DNA of 64,000 nucleotides, taken from Dactylosporangium aurantiacum (GTDB taxonomy: Bacteria; Actinomycetota; Actinomycetes; Mycobacteriales; Micromonosporaceae). The notes beneath the pieces were generated by a model that did not search any database, had not been told where the DNA came from, and saw nothing but the letters and a program-made list of their open reading frames with translations. The first letter of the stretch is position 1; every line of letters begins with the position of its first letter. Shown here in pieces: positions 49,840 to 58,117 of this stretch. The position numbers and the translations under genes are program-made. The stretch covers positions 62,001 to 126,000 of the forward strand of contig NZ_JNYJ01000047.1 in the NCBI RefSeq assembly GCF_000716715.1, read 5' to 3'.

Positions 49840-51996
49840 GTGACAGGTTTCCGGCTCGGCGTCGACTTCGGCACGTCCACGACGATCGCCATGCTGCGCC
49901 GCCCGGACGGGCGGGTCCAGCCGCTGCTGTTCGACGGCTCGCCGCTGCTGTCCTCGGCGGTCCTGCTCGGCCCCGACGGGCGCCTGCACACCGGCCGCGA
50001 CGCCGCGCACCTGGCGCGCAGCGCCCCCGAGCGGCTGGAGCCCAACCCGAAGCGGCGCGTCGACGACACCAGCGTCCTGCTCGGCGACACCGAGGTCGGC
50101 GTGCGGGACCTCGTCGCGTCCGTGCTGCGGCGGGTGGCGACCGAGGCGGCGCGGGTCGCCGGCCCGGTCGGCGGCGTCACCCTCACCCACCCGGCCAACT
50201 GGGGCACCGGCCGGCGGGCCGTGCTCGTCGAGGCGGCCCGCCAGGCCGGCTTCGCCGACGTCGACCTGGTCGCCGAGCCCGTCGCCGCGGCCACCTATCT
50301 CGCCGCGACCAGGGGCGCCGAGCTTCCCGCCGGTGCCTGCGTCGTCGTGTACGACCTGGGCGCCGGCACCTGCGACGTGACCCTGCTGCGGCGCTCCGCG
50401 CAGGGGTTCGAGCCGGTCGCCTCCGACGGGCTCAACGACGTCGGCGGGCTCGACGTCGACGCGACCGTGGTCGCGTTCCTCGAGGCGACCTACGGCACCC
50501 TGTGGACCAGCCCCGCGACCCGCCGGCAGCTGTGGGACGACGTGCGCTCCGCGAAGGAGATGCTGTCGCGGGCGAGCGGCACCGTGGTGATGATCCCGGC
50601 GCTGGGCAAGGAGGTGCCGCTCGGCCGGGAGCAGCTGGAGGGCCTCGCCCGGCCGGTGCTGCGCCAGACCGTGTCGATGACCCGGGCGCTGCTCACCGAG
50701 TCGGCCGTGCCGCCGTCGTCGGTCGCCGGGCTGTTCCTCGTCGGCGGCTCCAGCCGGATCCCGCTCGTGGCCACGATGCTGCACGAGGCGCTGGGGATCG
50801 TGCCGGTCGTCGCGGAGCAGCCGGAGCTCGTCGTCGCGGAGGGCTCGCTGTACGCGACCGGCACCCCGCTCACGGCCGCTCCCCCGGTCTCCGGCGCGCC
50901 GGCCTCGGGCCCGCCGACGTCCGCCGCGGCCGTCTCCGGCCCGCCCGCGCAGCAGCCACCGTACGGCCCACCGGCGACCCAGCCGCCGTACGGCCCGCCC
51001 GCGCCGCAGCCGCCGTACGGATACCCGCAGCCGGTCGCGGCGCCCCAGTCTCCGTACGGGCCGGCGGCGCCCGGCTCGCCCGCCGGCGGGTACGACACCG
51101 GCGCGTACACGACCGGAATCCCGGCTTCGGCGATCCCCGACTCGACCGTCGCCGGCGGGATGCGGGCCGCGCCGATGCCCGTGTCCGCGACGCCGTACGG
51201 CCCGGCCCCGGTCTCGGCGGTGCCGGGTCCGGTGCCGGGTCCGGTGCCGCGACCCGCACCGCCCGGCGGCCCGGCCGGGCCCGGCTGGAGCCCGCCGCCA
51301 CCGGCCACCCAGCGACGCGGCGGCGCGGGCATCGCCACGGCGGTCGTGCTGGTGCTCCTCGCGGTGGTCGTGCTCGGTGGCGGCGTCGGCGTGTACCTGC
51401 TGACGAGGGACAACGGCAAGTCCGGCGGCCCGAACGGATCCACCGGCTCCGGCGCCGCCCGCCAGCCCGGCGGCCCGGGCCGGTTCCAGCTGACGAAACT
51501 GCCGCAGAACGTCTGCGGCACGCTGGACACGGGGGCGATCAACGGCACGTACGAGGAGCTCGCCAGCGACCCGACACCGTCGCGGAACCTGAACACCTTC
51601 GCCGGCACCGCCTCCTGCACGGTCACCCGCATGCACCGGTCCGGCTCCACGGTCGCGACCGCCTCGGTGGTGTCCGTCGCCACCGTCTACGCCGACCTGG
51701 CCTCCGGCGCCGCCGTCGCCAAGCAGCTGCTGGACTCCGCCAAGCTCAACGGCCCCGTCACCGAGCTGCCGGGCGTCGGCGAGCAGGCGTTCACGTACGT
51801 CGACAAGCAGCAGCCGGCGGTGCTGACCGTCACCTTCGTCGGGGTCGAGTCGAACCTGGTCCTCAACATCACCCTCGTCGCCAGCCCCGGCGGCACCGGC
51901 AAGTCCTTCACCGACGCCCAGATCAAGGACCTGCAGACCCGCCTCGCCGACATCGGCAAGGCGAGCCTGCCCAAGACGGTGTCCGCGCTCGGCTGA
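49840..51996 (+). CDS. Membrane-tethered Hsp70-like ATPase
   Basis: A 718-residue protein. Residues ~1-345 are an Hsp70/DnaK-type actin-fold ATPase: phosphate-1 loop GVDFGTSTTIAML, VTLTHPANWG, VAEPVAAATYLAA, phosphate-2 loop VVYDLGAGTCDVTLL and adenosine loop FLVGGSSRIPLV. Instead of the peptide-binding domain there is a Pro/Ala/Gly-rich stretch (~350-490, units such as QPPYGPPAPQPPYG), one membrane helix near 496-518 (VVLVLLAVVVLGGGVGVYLL) and an extracytoplasmic ~170-residue domain with two cysteines (VCGTLDTG, ASCTVTRM). ATP binding inside the cell is thus linked to an external domain. Start GTG 49840 (leaderless) is preferred; GTG 49819 overlaps the preceding stop as an alternative. Confidence 0.88.
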   Translation: MTGFRLGVDFGTSTTIAMLRRPDGRVQPLLFDGSPLLSSAVLLGPDGRLHTGRDAAHLARSAPERLEPNPKRRVDDTSVLLGDTEVGVRDLVASVLRRVATEAARVAGPVGGVTLTHPANWGTGRRAVLVEAARQAGFADVDLVAEPVAAATYLAATRGAELPAGACVVVYDLGAGTCDVTLLRRSAQGFEPVASDGLNDVGGLDVDATVVAFLEATYGTLWTSPATRRQLWDDVRSAKEMLSRASGTVVMIPALGKEVPLGREQLEGLARPVLRQTVSMTRALLTESAVPPSSVAGLFLVGGSSRIPLVATMLHEALGIVPVVAEQPELVVAEGSLYATGTPLTAAPPVSGAPASGPPTSAAAVSGPPAQQPPYGPPATQPPYGPPAPQPPYGYPQPVAAPQSPYGPAAPGSPAGGYDTGAYTTGIPASAIPDSTVAGGMRAAPMPVSATPYGPAPVSAVPGPVPGPVPRPAPPGGPAGPGWSPPPPATQRRGGAGIATAVVLVLLAVVVLGGGVGVYLLTRDNGKSGGPNGSTGSGAARQPGGPGRFQLTKLPQNVCGTLDTGAINGTYEELASDPTPSRNLNTFAGTASCTVTRMHRSGSTVATASVVSVATVYADLASGAAVAKQLLDSAKLNGPVTELPGVGEQAFTYVDKQQPAVLTVTFVGVESNLVLNITLVASPGGTGKSFTDAQIKDLQTRLADIGKASLPKTVSALG

Positions 51997-53061
51997 TCAG
52001 GCCGGCGCCCCGGGCCGCGGCGCGCGGGCGGTGACCCCGTCGGGGTCGTCGCGGAAGCGCCACTCGAGCCGGTACCGCTCCTGCAGGGCGGTCCGGTCGG
52101 TCTGCCACGAGAACACGACCCGCCCGTCGCCGGGCACCTCCCGCGTGATCGGCGTGCGCAGCGGCACGTCGCCGTGCCACAGCGAGCTGCGCACGCCCCA
52201 CACCACCGGGTCGGCGGACACCGGCAGGTCCAGCCGCACCGCCAGCAACCGGGTCGGCAGCCGGATCTCCCGCTGCAGCCAAGGACCCCACTGCTGCGCG
52301 CTCGCGGTCCACGAGTAGGTGATGGTGGTGCGCTGGCCGGGGTAGAGCGGGAACTGACCCTGGGCGTTCTCGAACAGCAGCCACACCTCCTTGAGCGTGT
52401 CACGGTCGGTGTAGGCCCGCCAGTTCATCGGCTCGCCGGCGCACGAGGCGGCGAGCCGCAGCTCGCTCAGCACCAGCGGGTGGGCGTGGTGGTGGCGGTT
52501 GGAGTACTCGGGGTCGTCGGGGAACCGGTCGACCCGGATCTCGATCGGGAACTGCGTGACCGGCTCGTCCATGCCGTTGTGCAAGGCGCGCCGGATCGTG
52601 CACCGGTAGCTGCCGTCCGCGTAGTGCAGGTGGGCCTCCTCCCGCTCCACGACCAGGTCGTGCTCCGGCCCGGCCGCGGCGGGCCCCTCGTGGTCGCCGC
52701 CGGTCGGTCCGGCGGGCGCCGCCGCGCCGACCTCCTCGGCGGGGAACCCGCCGGCGACGTGCCACAGCTGCTGGAACCGCTTCGCCTCGCCGTCGGGACG
52801 GGGCCGGTCGACGGACCACCCGGCAAGCACCCTGACGATGCTCTCCAACTTGCTCCACCGGGGCAGCACCTCGCCCTGCAGGATCTTGCTGACCGTCTCG
52901 TGGCTGACCACGTCGGGCAGGTCCTCACGGTCGCGGATCTCGGCGCTGATCTTCTTGAGACCGGGATAGCCCGCCTGGCGGTAGAGGTGGTGCAGTTGCA
53001 GGACCAGGGCGCGCAGCGGGCCGTCCGGTAGGACGTGACGATCCGGCGGCTGCAGCGGCAC
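51997..53061 (-). CDS. HTH-domain protein of unknown function
   Basis: A 354-residue protein. Residues ~15-85 look like an XRE-type HTH common in actinomycete STAND-associated proteins (RALVLQLHHLYRQAGYPGLK; VVSHETVSKILQGEVLPRWS). The remainder (~120-350) is beta-rich, with VEREEAHLHYADGSYRCTIR and RTTITYSWTASAQQWGPWLQ, resembling a sensor or ligand-binding sandwich. GTG 53061 has GGGAGG 8 nt upstream; the frame is open further but the ribosome-binding site is here. It converges on the Hsp70-like gene end to end with no gap. Confidence 0.75.
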   Translation of the reverse strand: MPLQPPDRHVLPDGPLRALVLQLHHLYRQAGYPGLKKISAEIRDREDLPDVVSHETVSKILQGEVLPRWSKLESIVRVLAGWSVDRPRPDGEAKRFQQLWHVAGGFPAEEVGAAAPAGPTGGDHEGPAAAGPEHDLVVEREEAHLHYADGSYRCTIRRALHNGMDEPVTQFPIEIRVDRFPDDPEYSNRHHHAHPLVLSELRLAASCAGEPMNWRAYTDRDTLKEVWLLFENAQGQFPLYPGQRTTITYSWTASAQQWGPWLQREIRLPTRLLAVRLDLPVSADPVVWGVRSSLWHGDVPLRTPITREVPGDGRVVFSWQTDRTALQERYRLEWRFRDDPDGVTARAPRPGAPA

Positions 53062-53230
53062 TCGACCAGCCTCCCGTTTCCAGTTTCTCCGGCACCGCGG
53101 ACGGCGAGTTGCCAGTTCAACACGCGGGTCAAGAAGAGTCAACCGCGGCCAATGTTCGCCAACTTCCGGAGGACGGCCGAAACCCAGGATGACGATTGTG
53201 TTTCAGCATTTCGCGCGGCTGGAGGGAACG

Positions 53231-53344
53231 ATGACGAACCGGAGGACACCACGCAGGCCACGGCAGTACCCCATCAACTGGTTGACGGTCGCGGCGCTGC
53301 TGTCCGCGCTCGCCGCCCTGATCACCGCAGTTCGCGGCGGTTGA
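53231..53344 (+). CDS. 37-residue single-pass membrane peptide
   Basis: A short frame: basic start (MTNRRTPRRPRQYPIN), one membrane helix (WLTVAALLSALAALITAV), then stop. GGAGGGAAC lies 5-8 nt before ATG 53231, one of the best ribosome-binding sites in the region, and a strong terminator follows at once. Size, topology and signals support a real small membrane protein; its role could be regulation or toxin-like membrane action. Confidence 0.65.
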   Translation: MTNRRTPRRPRQYPINWLTVAALLSALAALITAVRGG

Positions 53345-53350
53345 CACCCC

Positions 53351-53392
53351 GCCGTCCCGCCGGCCCGGTCGGGGGCAGGCCGGCGGGGCGGC
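53351..53392 (+). terminator. Terminator of the small membrane peptide gene
   Basis: A 15-bp stem with one G-T pair (GCCGTCCCGCCGGCC / GGCCGGCGGGGCGGC) and 12-nt loop, 6 nt after the stop. Confidence 0.75.
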
Positions 53393-53473
53393 CGCCCGGC
53401 ACGCGCGTTGCCGCGCGCGTCGCGGGTGGGATATCGTCGCGTTTCGGCACCACCATTGTTGAAAGGTGACGGC

Positions 53474-54427
53474 ATGCCCGCCTCGAGCCGCGTTCCGGCC
53501 GTTCTCGCGGCCGGGATGGTCTCGGTCGACCACTATTTGCGGGTCGTTTCGCTGCCGCGGAAAGACGAAAAGGTCAATGGCCGCCGAATCGGCTGGTTCG
53601 CCGGTGGGATGGCCGCCAACTTCGCCGTCGCGGCGCGTCAGTTCGGTGCCGAGGCCCGGCTCGTCGCCACGTTCGGCGCGGACGCCGAGGCCGGGGAGAT
53701 CCGTCGGCGCCTGACCGCGCTCGGCATCGACCTGACCGGGTCGGCCGACGTCCCCACCGCGGACAGCCTCACCTCCTACACGGTCGTCGACCGGGACGCG
53801 GACAAGACGATGGTCATCGTCGAGTCCGACCTGCCGCTGCCGGATCCCGGCCCCATCGCCGCCGAGGCTGCCGGCGGCGCCTGGGACGTGGTGTACCCGG
53901 TCGCGCTGGACGCCGCCTGGTGCCGGGAGATCGGCGCCGCCGCCCGGGCGGCAGGGGCGGCGGTCGTGTTCGACCTGGAGCCGTACTTCGTCGAGTCGGC
54001 GTGGGACACCCCGGACTTCGTCGCGATGATGGCCACCGCGGAGATCGTGTTCATGAAGCTGGACTCCGTGCGCGCCGCCGGTTTCCGCGACGCCGCCGAG
54101 GCGGCAGGCGCGCTGCGGCGGATGGGGCCGCGGGTCGTCGTCACCACCGACGGGCCCGGCGAGGTGTACTGCGCGGCCGACGACGACCGGTTCGCGGCGG
54201 TCCCGCCGGCGGCGGTCGTCACCGACACCACCGGCGCGGGTGACGCCTTCGCCGGCGCGTTCTGCAGCCTGTACGCTCAGCGCCGGTCCGTCGAGGACTG
54301 CCTGGCCACGGCGACGGCGCTCGGCACGCTCACGGTGGGCGAGTTCGGCTGCCAGTCCTACGCACCGCTGCGGGCGGAGCGGCTGCGCGGCGTGCTCGAC
54401 CGGGTCGAGACCCGCAAGCTGCCGTAG
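53474..54427 (+). CDS. PfkB-family carbohydrate kinase
   Basis: A 317-residue ribokinase/PfkB-fold sugar kinase. GRRIGWFAGGMAANFAVAAR is signature 1 and VVTDTTGAGDAFAGAF contains the catalytic Asp and the anion-hole GAGD. Length fits the family (~310). AAAGGTGA lies 6-8 nt before ATG 53474; a -10 TATCGT is visible near 53430. The sugar is not predictable. The gene stands alone, between a terminator and a convergent gene. Confidence 0.95.
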   Translation: MPASSRVPAVLAAGMVSVDHYLRVVSLPRKDEKVNGRRIGWFAGGMAANFAVAARQFGAEARLVATFGADAEAGEIRRRLTALGIDLTGSADVPTADSLTSYTVVDRDADKTMVIVESDLPLPDPGPIAAEAAGGAWDVVYPVALDAAWCREIGAAARAAGAAVVFDLEPYFVESAWDTPDFVAMMATAEIVFMKLDSVRAAGFRDAAEAAGALRRMGPRVVVTTDGPGEVYCAADDDRFAAVPPAAVVTDTTGAGDAFAGAFCSLYAQRRSVEDCLATATALGTLTVGEFGCQSYAPLRAERLRGVLDRVETRKLP

Positions 54428-54442
54428 GCCGGGCGCCGCCGG

Positions 54443-55252
54443 TCAGTCGTCGTAGCCGCAGATCTTCCAGGCGCGGCCCTCTTTGACCAGGGTCAGGTTC
54501 AGGTTGTTGGTGGTGGTGCGGCCGCTGCTGGTCTTGATGGTGAACTCGGTGAAGACCGTGGCGGTCTTGCCGCTGACCGACTCGCCGGTCACGTGCCAGT
54601 CAAGGACCGTGGTGCTGGTGGACGAGGAGCCCGACGAGGAGGACTTGCTGTTGGCCAGCTCCTTCTTCAGCTTCGCCGCCTCCTCGGAGCACAGGTAGCG
54701 CTCCAGCTCGGCCGGATCCGGGTCGTCCTTGGTGGCCGCGTCGAGATACGCCTCGACCACCTCGGTCGGGGTGTGCACGAACACCTGCTGGAAGGTGAAG
54801 TATCCGCCGACGACCAACGCGACGACCAGCAGCAGCGCACCGCCGGCGACAAGGGCCCACTTGCCGCCGCGCTGCTCGCCGCCGGTGGGCGCGGGCACCG
54901 GCAGCGCACCGGTCGGCGGCCCGTACGCCGGCTGGCCCGGGTGACCGGCGGGCGGCGTGAAGGACTGCGTGGGTGGCTGCGCGAACGGCTGGCCGGAGAC
55001 CGGCGGCTGCGCGAAGGGCTGGCCGGAGACCGGCGGCTGCGCGAAGGGCTGGCCGGAGACCGGCGGCTGCGCGTACGGCTGGCCGGAGACCGGCGGCTGG
55101 TAGGGCCCCGCGGGCACCGCCGGCGGCGCATAGGGCTGCTGGTGCTGCTGCGGCGCGCCCGGCGGCTGGCCGAACGGCTGCTGGTGCTGCGGCGCGCCAG
55201 GTGGCTGACCGAACGGCTGCTGCGGATCTGACTGACCCCCCGGATACGTCAC
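54443..55252 (-). CDS. Proline-rich repeat membrane protein with C-terminal sensor-like domain
   Basis: A 269-residue protein. The first ~125 residues are a cytoplasmic Pro/Gln-rich domain containing GQPPGAPQHQQPF units and then five ten-residue repeats of QPPVSGQPFA. A membrane helix (WALVAGGALLLVVALVVGGY) follows, then an extracytoplasmic domain (TPTEVVEAYLDAATKDDPDP...) of the small NTF2-like class found in many actinomycete secreted proteins, which contains two cysteines. A leaderless start at GTG 55252 is supported by TACGAT 6 nt upstream. It may organise the cell envelope; nothing specific is shown. Confidence 0.8.
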   Translation of the reverse strand: MTYPGGQSDPQQPFGQPPGAPQHQQPFGQPPGAPQQHQQPYAPPAVPAGPYQPPVSGQPYAQPPVSGQPFAQPPVSGQPFAQPPVSGQPFAQPPTQSFTPPAGHPGQPAYGPPTGALPVPAPTGGEQRGGKWALVAGGALLLVVALVVGGYFTFQQVFVHTPTEVVEAYLDAATKDDPDPAELERYLCSEEAAKLKKELANSKSSSSGSSSTSTTVLDWHVTGESVSGKTATVFTEFTIKTSSGRTTTNNLNLTLVKEGRAWKICGYDD

Positions 55253-55258
55253 CGCGAC

Positions 55259-55264
55259 ATCGTA
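55259..55264 (-). promoter_or_regulatory. -10 element, leaderless start
   Basis: TACGAT on the minus strand, 6 nt before GTG 55252. Confidence 0.55.
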
Positions 55265-55382
55265 TACACCGCCCTGACTTCCGTCGCGCGGCGGCGCGGC
55301 CGCCGGCGGCCGCCGCGGGCGAGGGGCCCGGAAGCCGGTTGGCGGGCGGCTTCCGGGCCGGTCTGGCGTCAGGATGCGACGC

Positions 55383-56267
55383 TCAGGGCTTCTTCGGGTC
55401 CTCTCCGTAGCCGTTGCACTGGCGGCCACCGTTGATGCAGTAGCTGACCAGATACGCCTGCCGGGCCGCGTCCCACCCGTTCATGAAGTCGTAGTGGAAC
55501 GTGTAGCCGGCCCCGGAGGAGTACGCCAGGTTCGACGTGTTGCCGCCGGGCAGCTTGTAGGGCAGCTTGATCTCCAGCATCGGCAGCGGCACCGGGTGGG
55601 TGGCCGGGCAGACGCCGCCGACCGGCCACGCCATGTGCGACTTGTGGTCGGCGGTGTCGAGGTGGACGCCGTCCCAGCAGCTGGGCGCGGTCATCCGGAC
55701 GACCAGCGACGAGCCGGACGGGCACGACGCGGGGATCTCGTTGCCCTTGTAGCCGGGGCACTGCCAGTTGCCGGTGAAGTGCGCGGCGTCCGGGGTGCGG
55801 GCGTCACCGACGAGCAGCTTGAAGCCCGCCGGGAACGGTTTGACGGTGCGGTAGTCCCTGACGTCGGACTTGTAGTAGACGGTCGGCTTGTCCGGCAGCA
55901 CCGGGGTGCCGTTCTGCAGCAGCGTCGGGAACCAGTACCCGGACGCGTCCTTCTGGTCCTCGCAGGAGGTGGCGCCCCCGACCAGCGACGCCGGCGTGGA
56001 GTTGGCGTTGGTGGCGGGGTTGCCGATGAACGAGTGGTTGTGGGAGGCGCCGGCGAGCCCCGGGAACACGATGGGGTCGTCGCCGAGCCGGTGGGTGACG
56101 GTGCAGTTGGCGTGCATCTCGTGGTACTGGGTGCGGGGCGGGTCGTCCGCCGCGGCGGCGGTGCCGAGCCCTCCGACGGTGCCCAGCACCGCCGCGGTGA
56201 CGGCGACGACGAGGATGCGCCGCACCGGCCGGATCCGGGCACGGGGCAGCATGGACCTGATGCTCAT
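55383..56267 (-). CDS. Secreted DUF1996-domain protein
   Basis: A 294-residue exported protein. Signal peptide: RRILVVAVTAAVLGTVGGLG to about residue 40 (ending AAAADD). The mature part shows the DUF1996 pattern: YHEMHANCTVTHRLGDDPIV, GASHNHSFIGN, SCWDGVHLD, HKSHMAWPVGGVCP and HPVPLPMLEI. The histidines suggest metal or carbohydrate binding; fungal members lie beside glycosidases, but the reaction is unknown. AAGGAG precedes ATG 56267. It is convergent with nothing and ends just upstream of the proline-repeat gene. Confidence 0.9.
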   Translation of the reverse strand: MSIRSMLPRARIRPVRRILVVAVTAAVLGTVGGLGTAAAADDPPRTQYHEMHANCTVTHRLGDDPIVFPGLAGASHNHSFIGNPATNANSTPASLVGGATSCEDQKDASGYWFPTLLQNGTPVLPDKPTVYYKSDVRDYRTVKPFPAGFKLLVGDARTPDAAHFTGNWQCPGYKGNEIPASCPSGSSLVVRMTAPSCWDGVHLDTADHKSHMAWPVGGVCPATHPVPLPMLEIKLPYKLPGGNTSNLAYSSGAGYTFHYDFMNGWDAARQAYLVSYCINGGRQCNGYGEDPKKP

Positions 56268-56376
56268 AGCAACTCCTTGGCGGTGGAATCGAGCATCTCC
56301 AATGGGGATGAAACCCGACGCTAGCAGCGCGTTCTTCGCGCCGACAACCGTTTGCCACCGCTTGCCGTTTCGATCA

Positions 56377-57549
56377 TCAGTCCACTGTGGACAACGCCTC
56401 GGCGAGGTCGGCGATGATGTCCTCGGGCTCCTCGAGGCCGACCGAGAGCCGCAGCATCGCCGGGTCGACCCCGGACGCGGCCAGCTCCTGCGGGCTCTGG
56501 TGCGCGAACACCAGCGACGCCGGGTGGGTGATCAGCGTCTCCGGCCCGCCGAGGCTGACCGCGTTGCGGCACAGGCGGGTGGCGCGCAGCACCCGTACCG
56601 CGGCGTCGGCGTCGGCGACGGTGAAGGCCAGCATCCCCCCGAAGCCGCGCATCTGCCGCACGGCCAGGTCGTGCTGCGGGTGCTCGGGCAGCCCGGGGTG
56701 GTGCACGGCGCGCACGGCGGGGTGCCCGGCCAGGAACCGCGCGACGGCAAGCCCCGACGCGTTGTGCCGGGCCATCCGCAGCGGGAACGTCTTGAGTCCC
56801 CGGGCCAGCAGCCACGCCTCGAACGGGTGGCAGACCGGCCCCAGCACCCGCGCGGTCTCCCAGGCCCGCGCGACGAGGGCGGCGGAGCCGGTGACGACGC
56901 CGGCGGTGACGTCGCTGTGGCCGTTGAGGTACTTCGTGGCCGACTGCACGACCAGGTCGACGCCGAAGTCGACGGGCCGGGTGTTGTACGGCGTGGCGAA
57001 CGTGTTGTCGGCGATGATGACCGCGTCGGGCGCGGCGGCGCGGACCGCGGCGAGGTCCGTGAGGGTCATGGTCGGGTTGCTCGGCGTCTCCACGTAGACG
57101 ACCCGGGTCGAGGGGCGCACCTCGGCGGCGAGCGCCTCCTGCGGCACGAGCCGCACGTCGACGCCGAAGCCGGGCAGCATGGTGCGCAGCAGCGTCAGGG
57201 TGGCGGTGTAGTGGCTGGTCTGCGCGAGCACCTCGCCGCCGGTCGCCCCGGACGACACCACGGACAGCAGCGCGGCGCTGACGGCGGCCATGCCGCTGCC
57301 GACCAGCAGGGCGGCCTCGGCGCCGTCGAGGTCGGCGAGCATCGCCTCGGCCTCGCGGGCGTTGGGTGAGCCGTACCGGGTGTAGTAGGCGCCCGGCGCC
57401 ACCGCGGCCGCGATCCGCGCGGCCTCGGCGGTGCGGGGCAGCTCGTAGGTGCTGGTCTGGTGGATCGGGGTGACCAGCGGCGCGCCGCCGGGCTGCGGGG
57501 CGACGTCGGGGTGCAGGAGCCTGGTCATGCTCGGTGGCGCGTCATGCAT
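56377..57549 (-). CDS. PLP-dependent Cys/Met metabolism lyase
   Basis: A 390-residue trans-sulfuration enzyme of the cystathionine/methionine gamma-lyase family. The PLP lysine lies in VVQSATKYLNGHSDVTAG; YTRYGSPN, GSGMAAVSAA, ETPSNPTM and IADNTFATPY are family motifs, and R..S.GLEEPEDII marks the end. It probably cleaves cystathionine or methionine; the exact substrate cannot be told from this. The stop of the upstream gene is 4 nt before ATG 57549, and GAGG lies immediately in front, so the two are an operon. Confidence 0.95.
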   Translation of the reverse strand: MHDAPPSMTRLLHPDVAPQPGGAPLVTPIHQTSTYELPRTAEAARIAAAVAPGAYYTRYGSPNAREAEAMLADLDGAEAALLVGSGMAAVSAALLSVVSSGATGGEVLAQTSHYTATLTLLRTMLPGFGVDVRLVPQEALAAEVRPSTRVVYVETPSNPTMTLTDLAAVRAAAPDAVIIADNTFATPYNTRPVDFGVDLVVQSATKYLNGHSDVTAGVVTGSAALVARAWETARVLGPVCHPFEAWLLARGLKTFPLRMARHNASGLAVARFLAGHPAVRAVHHPGLPEHPQHDLAVRQMRGFGGMLAFTVADADAAVRVLRATRLCRNAVSLGGPETLITHPASLVFAHQSPQELAASGVDPAMLRLSVGLEEPEDIIADLAEALSTVD

Positions 57550-57553
57550 GACC

Positions 57554-58009
57554 TCAGCCTTGCACGGGGTGCACCCGCCACGGCTCGGTGCGCAGCCCGC
57601 CACGCTGGTTGATGCCGTCCTTGATGCGGTTGCCGGTGTCGGCGGAGATGCCCGGCGCCAGGTAGGGCTGGATCTCCACGGCGTCGGCGGTGTACGCGTC
57701 GCCGTCGCCGTTGTACTCGACGCGCAGCGCGACCGGGCCACGGTCGGTCTCCACCACCACGAACACGGTGCCGTCCGGGTGGCCGGCCAGCGTGGTGCGC
57801 CGGCCGAGCATCATGCAGGACGTGACCGCGCCGTAGGGCGTGCCCTGCGCGGTCGTGCCGGGCGGGCCGCCGGTGAGCAGCGCGCAGGTGCCCGCCTGCC
57901 GCCCGGCGAGGGCGTCGGAGCGGGCCGGGAAGCCCGTCGCGACGAGATACCCGACGACCACGACCAGCACGCCGGCGACCCCGCCGAGCCACCACCAGTG
58001 ACGTTTCAT
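57554..58009 (-). CDS. Small membrane-anchored hypothetical protein
   Basis: A 151-residue protein: short basic N-terminus, one membrane helix (WWLGGVAGVLVVVVGYLVAT) and an extracytoplasmic domain of ~120 residues (VTSCMMLGRRTTLAGHPDGT; ISADTGNRIKDGINQRGGLR) with two cysteines that may form a disulfide. AAGGTGG lies 4 nt before ATG 58009. It is the first gene of a two-gene operon with the PLP lyase. A GGGTAT 10 nt upstream of the ATG is a possible -10, but no matching -35 was seen. Confidence 0.75.
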   Translation of the reverse strand: MKRHWWWLGGVAGVLVVVVGYLVATGFPARSDALAGRQAGTCALLTGGPPGTTAQGTPYGAVTSCMMLGRRTTLAGHPDGTVFVVVETDRGPVALRVEYNGDGDAYTADAVEIQPYLAPGISADTGNRIKDGINQRGGLRTEPWRVHPVQG

Positions 58010-58105
58010 GACCACCTTGATACCCGAAGCCGTCCGGCGATGTAGTACCGGGGAGCTACGGCGGGACAGTCCCGCAGCGTGACGACGGTGGGGCCGGCCG
58101 CTCCC

Positions 58106-58111
58106 TACGGT
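58106..58111 (+). promoter_or_regulatory. -10 element, leaderless start
   Basis: TACGGT, 6 nt before ATG 58118. Confidence 0.5.
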
Positions 58112-58117
58112 CGATCC

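Noticed and set aside
58020..58025. GGGTAT before the gene at 58009 as a SigB/SigF promoter
   Set aside because: The -10 matches but no -35 is present at a permitted spacing.
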